From: Stenotrophomonas_A sp036566925
Lineage (GTDB): Bacteria; Pseudomonadota; Gammaproteobacteria; Xanthomonadales; Xanthomonadaceae
Assembly: GCA_036566925.1 (NCBI GenBank)
Contig: DATCVI010000091.1
Span: 1 to 38,377, forward strand
Direction of reading: 5' to 3'
DNA length: 38,377 nt
The translations under genes were made by a program, and so were the position numbers. Shown piece after piece: positions 1 through 7,816 of the stretch (positions are counted from its first letter, which is position 1; each line of letters starts with the position of its first letter). Below the pieces are notes generated by a model. That model ran no database searches and was not told the origin of the DNA. It saw only the letters and a program-made list of their open reading frames with translations.

Positions 1-195
1 CGCGTAAGCAATGGCCACAGCTGCGCCAATCCCGCTGTCACCGCCGGTGATCAAGGCACGCTTGCCCTCGAGTTGGCCGCTGCCGACGTAGCTGAGCTCG
101 CCGTCGTCCGGCTTGGGGTCCATCTTCGAAGTCTTGCCCGGGAATTCCTGGTGCTGGCGCTTGAACGGGGGACGCGGATATTGGGGCACGCTCAT
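1..195 (-). CDS. SDR-family oxidoreductase, N-terminal part (cut by window edge)
   Basis: Only the first 65 codons are in the window; the gene continues past the left edge. The visible protein starts MSVPQYPRPPFKRQHQEFPG, passes through a region rich in Pro, Asp and Gly, and reaches the Rossmann nucleotide-binding motif TGGDSGIG. This layout (about 45 residues of tail, then an NAD(P)-binding TGGxSGIG) is typical of the YghA/YhdG-like long-tailed short-chain dehydrogenases that are common in stress clusters. The ATG at 193-195 has GGAG eight bases upstream (CGGAGCAAACCC-ATG). Substrate cannot be told; the catalytic Tyr/Lys lie outside the window. The neighbouring catalase, alcohol dehydrogenase and trehalose-type genes fit a stress role. 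Confidence 0.88.
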   Translation of the reverse strand, partial: MSVPQYPRPPFKRQHQEFPGKTSKMDPKPDDGELSYVGSGQLEGKRALITGGDSGIGAAVAIAYA

Positions 196-249
196 GGGTT
201 TGCTCCGTTGGGGGAAAGACTGGCCGCCACGATGCATCGGCAGGTGCCG

Positions 250-621
250 CTACAACGGATAGGCCATCGTGGTCATCACGCTGTTGGCCGGCTGGCGCGA
301 GTCCAGGCGCGTGTGCTGGACGATGACCGGCACATCGGAACTCACCAGCGTGGCGAAGGGCGTCTCGCGCGGGACCGGCGCCGGGTCTTGCAGATCATTG
401 AAGCGCAGGTGCAGCGTGCGCCGCGCCGGCACCACGACACGATAGGGGCCGACCGGCTCGCGATCCTGGAAATACAGCGTCAACGCCACGTGTGCGTCGC
501 TCGCTCCTGCATTGAGCACACAGCAGGTCTCGTGGCTTTCCATCTGCGGCGACGGCCCGTTGCTCCAGCCGGGGATGTAGCCTTCCGCGATGGCCCAGTG
601 AGTGGCGCCGAGCGATTTCAT
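250..621 (-). CDS. Anabaena sensory rhodopsin transducer (ASRT)-like protein
   Basis: A 123-residue soluble protein without signal peptide or membrane segment. It carries blocks I recognise from the ASRT family (Pfam PF07100): WAIAEGYIPGWSNGP near the N-terminus, SHETCCVLN, LYFQDREPVGPYRV, HLRFNDL and the C-terminal VQHTRLDSRQ. In Anabaena the protein binds the cytoplasmic side of a sensory rhodopsin, but most family members occur in organisms without one, and the beta-sandwich fold has been likened to carbohydrate-binding proteins. No rhodopsin gene is in the window; a GH13 enzyme lies 1 kb away, which mildly favours a sugar-related role (inference). The start has only a weak ribosome site. 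It lies upstream of the SDR with a 54-bp gap, so the two may be co-transcribed. Confidence 0.88.
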   Translation of the reverse strand: MKSLGATHWAIAEGYIPGWSNGPSPQMESHETCCVLNAGASDAHVALTLYFQDREPVGPYRVVVPARRTLHLRFNDLQDPAPVPRETPFATLVSSDVPVIVQHTRLDSRQPANSVMTTMAYPL

Positions 622-684
622 GACATCGTTCTAGCCGGCGCTGTGTTGGCATACGGTCACGGTGCCCGCAAGGACTTGTGAAAC

Positions 685-1668
685 ATGATCGGTTATCACG
701 CTTCTCACGAGCAGTTCGATCCGGCCCAGCTGCTGAATCACGCCCGGCGTGCAGAAGATGCCGGCTTCCAGGCACTGATGTGCTCCGACCATTTCCATCC
801 ATGGACGCGCGCGCAGGGCCAGTCGGGGCAATCGTGGGTCTGGGCCGGTGCGGCGGTCACCCATTCGGCGTTGTCGTTTGGCATGGTGGCGTGCCCGTTC
901 CTGCGTTATCACCCTGCAATCCTGGCGCAGGCGCTGGCCACCTTGGATCGTCTGTGCAATGGCGGCGTGTGGATCGCGCTGGGCAGCGGCGAGGCCTTGA
1001 ACGAACGTGTCTGCGGCCTGCCGTGGCCGGACAAGGCCGAGCGCCATCTGCGCCTGCGGGCGGCAGCCGACGCGATGCGGATGCTGTTGAAGGGCGGCGA
1101 CATCAAGCGCGCCACGCCTGCGCCAGCCATTGGCGCGGCGCGCCTGTTCACCCGGCCCGAGCGACCGATCCCGTTGCTCGGCGCAGCGTTGACCCCGTCT
1201 ACCGCGCGCTGGCTCGGGCAATGGGCCGATGGCCTGATCACCGTGAGCATGCCGCTGCCCGAGTTGCGAGCGGTGGTCGATGCATTCCGCGAAGGCGGCG
1301 GCACCGGCAAGCCAATGTACCTGCAGGTTAAGCTCTCCTATGCGCCGAGTGACGCGGAGGCAATCGCGGCGGCCATGGACCAGTGGCGCTGCAACGTGCT
1401 GCCAGCGGAAGTCTCCGAATCGCTGTCACGGCCGGAGGATTTCGAAGCGCTCGCCGCCCTGGTGGATGAAGCGCGCATGCGCGAGCGCGTCCACGTCAGC
1501 CCTGAGCCCGCGCGCCACGCCGAATGGCTGGCCACGTACTTCGACTTGGGCTTCGAGCGTCTTTACCTGCACAACGTCGGGCGCGGCCAGGAGCGCTTTA
1601 TCGATGACTTCGGCGCGCAGGTGTTGCCGGCACTTGCTTCCTACGGTCGCAGCAACAGCCAGGCATAG
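685..1668 (+). CDS. LLM-class flavin-dependent oxidoreductase (non-F420 type)
   Basis: A 327-residue bacterial-luciferase-like TIM-barrel protein. Family blocks seen are MIGYHASHEQFDP, HARRAEDAGFQALMCSDHFHPW, the substrate/flavin loop WIALGSGEALNE and the C-terminal FDLGFERLYLHNVGR. It most resembles the group described as probable non-F420 flavinoid oxidoreductases (TIGR03885), which are related to F420 enzymes but found in organisms lacking F420 and so expected to use FMN. The substrate is unknown. The ATG is preceded by AAGGA (AAGGACTTGTGAAAC-ATG). Its last 28 bases overlap the 3' end of the convergent GH13 gene. It is divergent from the ASRT-like gene, with a 63-bp shared upstream region. 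Confidence 0.85.
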   Translation: MIGYHASHEQFDPAQLLNHARRAEDAGFQALMCSDHFHPWTRAQGQSGQSWVWAGAAVTHSALSFGMVACPFLRYHPAILAQALATLDRLCNGGVWIALGSGEALNERVCGLPWPDKAERHLRLRAAADAMRMLLKGGDIKRATPAPAIGAARLFTRPERPIPLLGAALTPSTARWLGQWADGLITVSMPLPELRAVVDAFREGGGTGKPMYLQVKLSYAPSDAEAIAAAMDQWRCNVLPAEVSESLSRPEDFEALAALVDEARMRERVHVSPEPARHAEWLATYFDLGFERLYLHNVGRGQERFIDDFGAQVLPALASYGRSNSQA

Positions 1669-3302
1669 CCGTAGCCATTGAGGCGCGGCGTGCCGCCTTG
1701 CTGAAAGTGGCGGCTGAGCGCGGTGGACTCGATCTCGAGCCCAGCCTGCAGCGACACCGGTTTGCTGGACAGGTTGACCAACGCCAGCAGGTCGTGCGGT
1801 GGCCCCGGGAAGCGCAGCGCCAGCACGCTGCCCGGGAAGGTCATCTCGCATCGCGGCGGGTGGCTGAACTGCGGTAGCTGGCGCCGAATGCGCAGCAGTT
1901 CGCGCACTCGGGTCAACAGTGAAGGTTCCTGCATCTGGGCGGCGACGTTGATCCGGCGGTAGCCGTAAGCGCCGTCGGCGCGCGGTTGCCGCCACGCGCG
2001 CTCGGGGCGGTCGCTGAAACCGGCCCCTGGGCCGTCGTGCCATTGCATCGGTACCCGTACCGCCACCCGCTCGGGCAGGCCGAGGTCATCGCCCAACCCG
2101 ATCTCGTCGCCATATCGCAGCACCGGCACCTGGCCCAGCGACAGCAGCAGCGCATGGACCATGGCCAGAGCATCCACGTTGCCGTTGAACATCGGTGCCA
2201 GGCGTCGCCGCAGACCGCGACCATACAGCCGCATGTCCGGCTCGGGTGCGAAGCGTTGCAGCACAGTCTCACGCTCGTCGGCGGTCAGTTGTTCCAGGTC
2301 CAGTTCGTCGTTGTTACGCAGCCAGGCGATGCGTTGCGCGGTGTCGGCGTGCGGCCCGTACTCGGCCAGGGTCCGCATGATCTCGCCTGCATCCTCGCGC
2401 GCCAAGGCCAGGAACAGGTGATTGTTGAGGTGGAAGTCGAGCAGGTGCGACAGGCGGCGGTCGTTGCTGAGGTAGGTGTGGTACTGATCGGCTTTCACGT
2501 CGGCCTCGCCGATCAACACCGGTGCCCTGCAGCCCTCGGCCACTACCGCCCGGCGCATGTCCTCCAGCAGCCACAAGCCTTGGTCGCGCGGGTCTGCCAG
2601 GCAGGCGCGCTCGACCATGTAGGGCACCGCATCGACACGAAAGCCACAGGCGCCGCGGTCGATCCAGTAGCGAATCACTCGGCCCATTTCCTGGCGCACT
2701 TGCGGCCGCCCGCACTCCAGGTCTGGCTCGTGGGCGTAGAAGCGATGGCGATAGTAGCGCCGGGCATATCCGTCCCAGGTCCAGACACTGGATTCGATCG
2801 GCGGGAACATCGGTGCCGGCGAATCGGCCGGCGGGTCGTCCGACCAGATAAAGCAGTCGGCAGCAGCGGGGTTACCTGCACGCGCGGCCTGGAACCACGG
2901 ATGCAGCTCCGAGGTGTGCTGCATCACCAGTTCGACGATGATCTCGATGCCGCGTTCGCGCGCCGCTTCCACCAGTCGGATGAACGCGGCCTCGTCGCCG
3001 AGGCGCGGATCGATCGCGCAGTGATCGACCACGTCATAGCCGCCATCGCGCCCGCCGTTACGATAGAACGGCAGCAGCCACAGGTGGCTGACGCCGAGCC
3101 ATTGCAGGTAGTCGAGCTTTTCGACGATGCCGTCGAGCGTGCCCCAGCCGTGGCCTTCCGAATCGCGGAACAGGTAAGGATCGATTTGGTAGATAACGGT
3201 AGTGTGTGGCTGCACGAGGCGTTTCCAGTTCGGGCACGAATCGTTGCCGCCGATCTTGCCAGGACTCCGTTCGACGATTTGTGAGCGGACGGGTGATCTC
3301 AC
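1641..3302 (-). CDS. GH13 alpha-amylase-family enzyme, trehalose-synthase-like
   Basis: A GH13 (beta/alpha)8-barrel glycoside hydrolase or transglycosidase, probably acting on alpha-glucosides such as trehalose or maltose. Numbered from the GTG at 3302, the nucleophile is Asp224 in GFRVDAVPYM, the acid/base Glu266 in LIGEAD and the third carboxylate Asp332 in RNNDELD. The early block GHGWGTLDGIVEKLDYLQWL is typical of trehalose-synthase-like proteins. Conserved region I reads ELVMQHTS rather than the usual DxVxNHTS, so the usual Asp and Asn are Glu and Gln. No ATG start exists. GTG at 3302 gives 553 aa; GTG at 3213-3215, just before QPHTTVIYQIDP where homologues normally begin, gives 524 aa and is preferred. 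It lies 23 bp (or 110 bp) downstream of the Mn catalase and is probably co-transcribed. Confidence 0.88.
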   Translation of the reverse strand: MRSPVRSQIVERSPGKIGGNDSCPNWKRLVQPHTTVIYQIDPYLFRDSEGHGWGTLDGIVEKLDYLQWLGVSHLWLLPFYRNGGRDGGYDVVDHCAIDPRLGDEAAFIRLVEAARERGIEIIVELVMQHTSELHPWFQAARAGNPAAADCFIWSDDPPADSPAPMFPPIESSVWTWDGYARRYYRHRFYAHEPDLECGRPQVRQEMGRVIRYWIDRGACGFRVDAVPYMVERACLADPRDQGLWLLEDMRRAVVAEGCRAPVLIGEADVKADQYHTYLSNDRRLSHLLDFHLNNHLFLALAREDAGEIMRTLAEYGPHADTAQRIAWLRNNDELDLEQLTADERETVLQRFAPEPDMRLYGRGLRRRLAPMFNGNVDALAMVHALLLSLGQVPVLRYGDEIGLGDDLGLPERVAVRVPMQWHDGPGAGFSDRPERAWRQPRADGAYGYRRINVAAQMQEPSLLTRVRELLRIRRQLPQFSHPPRCEMTFPGSVLALRFPGPPHDLLALVNLSSKPVSLQAGLEIESTALSRHFQQGGTPRLNGYGYAWLLLRP

Positions 3303-3325
3303 CCGCCCGCCATTGACGCGCCGCG

Positions 3326-4228
3326 TTACAGCGCGGTGTCGCCCTTCACCGCACCGGCGCCCGGCCCGGCGCCGAGTTCAACGCCGGTGGGCGGATCGCT
3401 GTCCAGTTGCGAGGCGGTACGCAGTGCCAACGCTTCCTGCGCCGCGGACTGCGACGCCGTCAGCGTCGCCACCGTCGCGCTGCCGTCGCCGCCATCCAGC
3501 GCCGCCTGCTGGTCGCGGTCGCTGATGACCACCCACTGCGGGCCACTATTCCAGGGCCCCTGCTCGTCGCCCTCGCCCTGCGACATATCCATGTACAAGT
3601 CAGTGAACTCCGGGTCACCCGGCAACTTGCCGGGCGGGAAGTTCGGCTGGATCGAATACAGCGCCTTCTCGAACGCCTTCTGGTGGGCGACTTCGCGCGT
3701 CATCAGGAAGCGCAGCGCATCCTTGATGCCGGGGTCGTCGGTGAGGTTGATAAGGCGTTCGTACACCAGCTTGGCACGCGCCTCGGCGGCGATATTGGAG
3801 CGGAAATCGGCGGTAGGGTCGCCGATCGAGTCGACGTAGGCCGCGGTCCACGGCACGCCGCTGGAGTTGACCAGCGCCGGGCCGCCGCCATACAGGATCG
3901 ACTCGGTGTGGCTGGTGCTGTTTTGTGTGAGGTTGCGCATCTCCATCGCCTCGACCATGCCTTCGGCCAGTTCGCCCTTGGCGCCCTTGTTGAGCATGGC
4001 GATGATCGAACCAATGATTTCCAGGTGGCTCATTTCCTCGGTGGCCACATCCAGCAGCAAGTCCTTGCGGCCGGCGTCCTCCTCGCCCAGGCCCTGGGTG
4101 AAGTACCGCATCGCCGCGGCGAGTTCGCCCTGCGGGCCGCCGAACTGCTCCAGCATGAGCGTGGCCAGGACGGGGTCGGGCCGCTCGACGCGGACGGTGT
4201 ACATCAGACGCTTGTTGTGCATGAACAT
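3326..4228 (-). CDS. katN: Manganese catalase
   Basis: Non-haem dimanganese catalase that disproportionates H2O2 in the cytoplasm; 300 aa, normal family length. The start MFMHNKRLMYTVRVERPDP is typical. The five expected metal ligands are present: Glu35 (GPQGELAAAMRY), Glu65 and His68 (TEEMSHLE), Glu149 (AAEARAK) and His182 (EVAHQKAFEK). The last 70 residues are a variable Ala/Gly-rich tail. The 270-bp divergent region to the alcohol dehydrogenase holds a 17-bp palindrome and a possible extracytoplasmic-function-sigma promoter pointing at this gene. The symbol katN follows Salmonella and Pseudomonas usage for this family. Confidence 0.95.
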   Translation of the reverse strand: MFMHNKRLMYTVRVERPDPVLATLMLEQFGGPQGELAAAMRYFTQGLGEEDAGRKDLLLDVATEEMSHLEIIGSIIAMLNKGAKGELAEGMVEAMEMRNLTQNSTSHTESILYGGGPALVNSSGVPWTAAYVDSIGDPTADFRSNIAAEARAKLVYERLINLTDDPGIKDALRFLMTREVAHQKAFEKALYSIQPNFPPGKLPGDPEFTDLYMDMSQGEGDEQGPWNSGPQWVVISDRDQQAALDGGDGSATVATLTASQSAAQEALALRTASQLDSDPPTGVELGAGPGAGAVKGDTAL

Positions 4229-4315
4229 GGCTATCTCCGGAGGGCGACCGAGCAGACACTCGGGTTAAGACGGAAGGCGCGATGTGGAACTCCCCGCAGC
4301 ACGCGCAGAGGGACG

Positions 4316-4344
4316 CTAACGGCGCCGCCGTTACTGCAAGTTCC
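4316..4344 (-). promoter_or_regulatory. Palindrome and candidate ECF-sigma promoter in the catalase/ADH divergent region
   Basis: The perfect inverted repeat TAACGGC-GCC-GCCGTTA occupies 4317-4333. On the minus strand GGAACTT (4344-4338), 16 bases, then CGTTAG (4321-4316) resemble an AlgU/sigma-E-type promoter reading toward the catalase; the -35 is ideal, the -10 only partial. The palindrome covers the spacer and -10, where a repressor would act. Sequence facts are certain; function is inference. The rest of the 4229-4498 interval shows no gene. Confidence 0.35.
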
Positions 4345-4498
4345 GCACGGTGTGAACCGCATGCGATGGCCTACACGGCGCTGAAGACTTCATCGTCGCC
4401 ACGCAGTGCTCCACTGCACATCGGGCTCACGTCTGGATCACCGGCGTTTTACCCGCCAATGGCGAGCGTGGAGGCTCTCTCGCAAGCGGAGTGATTCC

Positions 4499-5662
4499 AT
4501 GCAGGCCCTCACCTACCAAGGCGCCCGCGACGTACGCGTCGAAACCGTCCCCGATCCCGTGTTGCAAGCGGCCGATGACATCATCTTGCGGGTTACCGCG
4601 ACCGCCATCTGCGGTTCGGACCTGCACATCTATCGCGGCAAGATCCCGGCCATGCACGATGGCGACATCCTGGGCCACGAGTTCATGGGCATCGTCGAGG
4701 AGGTCGGCCCGGAGGTGACCGCGGTGAACGTCGGCGACCGCGTGGTGATTCCCTTCGTGATCGCCTGCGGCCAGTGCTTCCACTGCATGATGGAGGAATT
4801 CGCCGCCTGCGAGACCACCAATACCGGCCGCGGCGCGATCCTCAACGCCAAGCACATCCGACCGCCGGCAGCGCTGTTCGGCTACAGCCATCTGTATGGC
4901 GGCGTGCCCGGCGGACAGGCGGAGCTAGTGCGCGTGCCCAAGGCCAATGTCGGCCCGTTCGCGGTGCCCGATGTGTTGAGCGACGAGCAGGTGCTGTTCC
5001 TGTCCGACATCCTGCCGACCGGTTACCAGGCCGTGGTCAACGCCAAGGTCAAGCCTGGCAGCAGCCTGGCGATCTTCGGTGCCGGCCCGGTCGGCTACAT
5101 GGCCGCCGCCTGCGCGCGCATGCTCGGCGCCGAGACCATCTACATGGTCGACCACAACGATTACCGCCTGGCGTTCGCGCGCGCCACCTACGGCGTGGTG
5201 CCGATCAACTTCGACGAGCAGGACGATCCGGCGCAGCAGATCATCGAGATGACTGCCGGCCGCGGCGTCGACGCCAGCATCGATGCCATCGGCTTCGAGG
5301 CCAAGGGCAGCACCACCGAGACGGTGATGGCCAACCTCAAGCTGGAAGGCTCCGCCGGCACCGCGTTGCGCTGGTGCATCGCCGCCACCCGGCGCGGCGG
5401 CATCGTCAGCGTGCCGGGCGTGTACGCCGGCTTCATCCATGGCTTCCTGTTCGGCGACGCCTTCGACAAGGGCCTGACCTTCAAGATGGGCCAGACCCAC
5501 GTGCAGGCCTTCCTGCCCGAGCTGCTGGCCTTCATCGGCGAAGGCAAGCTGCGGCCGGAGGAGATCATCACCCACCGCATGACGCTGGCCGACGCGGCGA
5601 AAGGCTACGAGATCTTCAACGAGCGCAGGGAGGAGTGTCGCAAGGTCGTGCTGACGCCTTAG
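4499..5662 (+). CDS. Zinc-dependent alcohol dehydrogenase (glutathione-independent FdhA-like)
   Basis: A 387-residue medium-chain dehydrogenase/reductase with GroES-like N-terminal and Rossmann C-terminal domains. Catalytic zinc ligands are Cys38 (AICGSDLH) and the His60-Glu61 pair (GHEFMG); the structural zinc is held by Cys90, 93, 96 and 104 (CGQCFHCMMEEFAAC). The nucleotide motif is FGAGPVGYMA. The region ATYGVVPINFDEQ and the long internal loop place it near the zinc ADH/FdhA-type formaldehyde dehydrogenases, but the substrate is not certain. An in-frame extension to 4406 has no family similarity; ATG 4499 has GGAG seven bases upstream (GGAGTGATTCC-ATG) and begins MQALTYQGARDVRVE as in homologues. 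It is divergent from the Mn catalase and convergent with the small membrane-protein gene. Confidence 0.92.
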   Translation: MQALTYQGARDVRVETVPDPVLQAADDIILRVTATAICGSDLHIYRGKIPAMHDGDILGHEFMGIVEEVGPEVTAVNVGDRVVIPFVIACGQCFHCMMEEFAACETTNTGRGAILNAKHIRPPAALFGYSHLYGGVPGGQAELVRVPKANVGPFAVPDVLSDEQVLFLSDILPTGYQAVVNAKVKPGSSLAIFGAGPVGYMAAACARMLGAETIYMVDHNDYRLAFARATYGVVPINFDEQDDPAQQIIEMTAGRGVDASIDAIGFEAKGSTTETVMANLKLEGSAGTALRWCIAATRRGGIVSVPGVYAGFIHGFLFGDAFDKGLTFKMGQTHVQAFLPELLAFIGEGKLRPEEIITHRMTLADAAKGYEIFNERREECRKVVLTP

Positions 5663-5699
5663 CCGGAGGCGGGCTGCAACGGCGCCGACATTGAACAGG

Positions 5700-6188
5700 T
5701 CAGGCGCTCAGCCGCGCACGCCAGGCCGAATAAAGTTCGCCCAGCGCGCACAGCACGACCGCCGCCGCCGGGAGGCCCATCCACAGCCACACCTGCGCCG
5801 GCCGCGGTTGCCAGGCCAGCAGCGGGCCACTGGCCGCCAGCGTCGTGGCGTACCAGGCGAGCAGGACCCAGGGCACGGCATCCAGCACGCTGTGCACATG
5901 TTGCTCCAGCGGCGTGATGTCGCGTTTGTGCCAGGCCGATCGCGTGTCGGCGTAGCCGACCAGCGCATGCACCATCACCAGCGCGGCGACTGCGCCCCAG
6001 GCCGCCCAGGTCGGCCGCAGCGCCCACCAGATCAGCACCGCCAGCGCCATGACCGACAGTTGCGCCAGGTGCAGGCTCGATTCGGTGAGGCCCGAGGTGT
6101 GCGCCAGGTCGCTGCGCCGGTGTAGCGCGAAGTCGGCCAGTCCGGCGCCCGTCCAGAGCAGGAACAGCAGGTAGATGGCGATATCCAC
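5700..6188 (-). CDS. Small integral membrane protein, conserved hypothetical
   Basis: About 162 aa with four predicted membrane helices: IAIYLLFLLWTGAGLADF, LSVMALAVLIWWAL plus WAAWGAVAALVMVHALV, VLDAVPWVLLAWYATTLAA, and WLWMGLPAAAVVLCAL. Between them are conserved-looking polar blocks HTSGLTESSLHL and ITPLEQHVHSVLD, rich in His and acidic residues, which may form a site at the membrane face. I recognise no named domain. The frame opens at 6230 (ATG), but the GTG at 6186-6188 has a clear GAAGAGG just upstream and starts directly with the first helix, so it is preferred. It lies 81 bp downstream of the FAD/Rieske gene on the same strand. Confidence 0.72.
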   Translation of the reverse strand: MDIAIYLLFLLWTGAGLADFALHRRSDLAHTSGLTESSLHLAQLSVMALAVLIWWALRPTWAAWGAVAALVMVHALVGYADTRSAWHKRDITPLEQHVHSVLDAVPWVLLAWYATTLAASGPLLAWQPRPAQVWLWMGLPAAAVVLCALGELYSAWRARLSA

Positions 6189-6269
6189 GATGCCTCTTCG
6201 CGCAGTCGGCGACCTTGCGAGCATAGGCAACGCTGGGCCGAGCGTCGAGCCGCCACGTCAGCTCGCAAC

Positions 6270-7784
6270 TCAGCCGGATTTGCCTTCCCAGGGGGATAGC
6301 GGCCCATTTGCTGGCCCGTTGAGCACCGCGCCGCTGCGCGCATCGAAGCGCGATCCGTGGCAAGGGCAATCCCAGGATTTCTCCTGCGGGCTCCAGCGCA
6401 CCGCGCAGCCCAGGTGCGGGCAGCGCGCATTGAAGGCGTGCACGGTGCCATCGCCATCGCGATAGGTCGCCACCCGATGCACGCCATGGCGAACGACCGC
6501 GCCCTGCCCGGGTTTCAGTTCCTGTGCGGCTCCGTCGCCGGGCGCCGCCCAATCGCGATACTGCACGGCGACGTTCGCGTTCTCGTGCATCCACTGGCCG
6601 ATGCCCTTGAGGATCTTGCGATCCGGCGCATACAGCTTGGCCCACGGGTTGTCGCGGCCGGCGATGAGGTCGGCGACCAACAGCCCGCCGAGGGTGCCGT
6701 GGGTCACGCCGTTGCCGGAGTCGCCGGTGATGACGTACACGTTGTCCTCGCCGCCGGGGTCGGCGCCGATGAAGGCCAGGCCGTCGGCGGGCTCCAGGAT
6801 CTGCCCGGACCAGTCGTGGGTGAAACGCTCCACGCCGGGCAAGTGTTCTCGCGCCCACTGCTGCAAGCGTGGAAACGACTCGGTGTTCTCGCTCTGCCCG
6901 GTCTTGTGGTCTTCGCCGCCGACGATGACATACGGCGTGCCTTCGGCATCCTCGGCCAGGCGCACGTAGTGATAAGGATCACCGTCATCCCAGATCAGCG
7001 CATCCGGCAGGCTGCCCGCCGCTACCGGGCCAGCCACCACGTAGCTGCGATAGGCCGCCTGCTTGGTATGGATCGCGACCCGTTCATGGAATGGCACGTT
7101 GCTGGCCACGACCACTGCGCGTGCGGTGATCGTGGCGCCCGTGACCAGGCGCACCTGCGCTGGGGTCCCGCCCTGCACTTCCACCGCTTCGTCGCGGACG
7201 AAGACCACCCCGGCTGCCACGCAGGCGCGCAACAGCGCGTCCAGCAGCCGGCCCATGTCCACGCGCCCCTGGCGCTCGAAGCACACCGCCGGGCCCAGGC
7301 GTTCGAGGCCGGGAATGCCGTGCTCGAGGAAACTCGCGTCGAGGCCCGCCTTGGTGGCTGCCTGCGCTTCGGTACGAAGACCGCGTACATCATCGCGACA
7401 GGTGAACAGATATCCGGGCACGCGGCGGAATCCACACTGGTCTGGCAGACGTGCCGTGAATGCTTCGATCCAGTCGATCGCCGCGGCGTGGCTGTCGGCG
7501 GCCAGCTGCGCCCCGTCCTCACCATGCAAGCGGGCCAACTCGTAATAGCGATCGTCAAGCGCCGAGGCCAGGTGCGCGGTCGTGCGCCCGGACTCGCCGC
7601 CACCGGGCGCATCGCGCTCGATCACGACCACCGACGCACCGTCTTCGGCACAGTTCAGCGCGGTGACCAGCCCGGCAATGCCGGCGCCGATCACCGCAAC
7701 GTCCGCATGGCTGGGTGGCGTGGCTGCGAACAAGCCTTCGGGCTGTGGTAGCCGCCAGAAAGGCAGGGTCAATGCATTGGTCAT
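6270..7784 (-). CDS. FAD-dependent oxidoreductase with C-terminal Rieske [2Fe-2S] domain
   Basis: A 504-aa fusion. Residues 25-390 form a DAO-type FAD enzyme: dinucleotide motif VIGAGIAGLVTALNCAEDG, then the GGGESGRTTAHL block and, near the end of the domain, YVITGDSGNGVTHGT. Residues 410-504 form a Rieske domain with Cys455-x-His457 (CPHLGC) and Cys473-x-x-His476 (CPCHGSRF), plus the Cys460/Cys475 pair that usually forms the stabilising disulfide. This architecture suggests electron transfer between FAD and an iron-sulfur centre during oxidation of an amine or similar substrate, which is unknown. No export signal, so probably cytoplasmic. The ATG is preceded by GGAGTTTCC. The SDR gene lies directly upstream on the same strand, 32 bp away. 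Confidence 0.92.
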   Translation of the reverse strand: MTNALTLPFWRLPQPEGLFAATPPSHADVAVIGAGIAGLVTALNCAEDGASVVVIERDAPGGGESGRTTAHLASALDDRYYELARLHGEDGAQLAADSHAAAIDWIEAFTARLPDQCGFRRVPGYLFTCRDDVRGLRTEAQAATKAGLDASFLEHGIPGLERLGPAVCFERQGRVDMGRLLDALLRACVAAGVVFVRDEAVEVQGGTPAQVRLVTGATITARAVVVASNVPFHERVAIHTKQAAYRSYVVAGPVAAGSLPDALIWDDGDPYHYVRLAEDAEGTPYVIVGGEDHKTGQSENTESFPRLQQWAREHLPGVERFTHDWSGQILEPADGLAFIGADPGGEDNVYVITGDSGNGVTHGTLGGLLVADLIAGRDNPWAKLYAPDRKILKGIGQWMHENANVAVQYRDWAAPGDGAAQELKPGQGAVVRHGVHRVATYRDGDGTVHAFNARCPHLGCAVRWSPQEKSWDCPCHGSRFDARSGAVLNGPANGPLSPWEGKSG

Positions 7785-7816
7785 GGAAACTCCACTGGCA
7801 ATGGAAAGACGGGCGC

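Noticed and set aside
1986..3284. Long plus-strand open frame opposite the GH13 gene
   Set aside because: It is antisense to a gene with complete GH13 motifs; its composition (Val, Gln, His, Arg-rich) is the usual high-GC shadow.
5659..6858. Long minus-strand open frame across the membrane-protein gene and part of the FAD/Rieske gene
   Set aside because: Arg/Gly/Ala-rich translation with no motifs; it lies in another frame of two genes with recognisable features.
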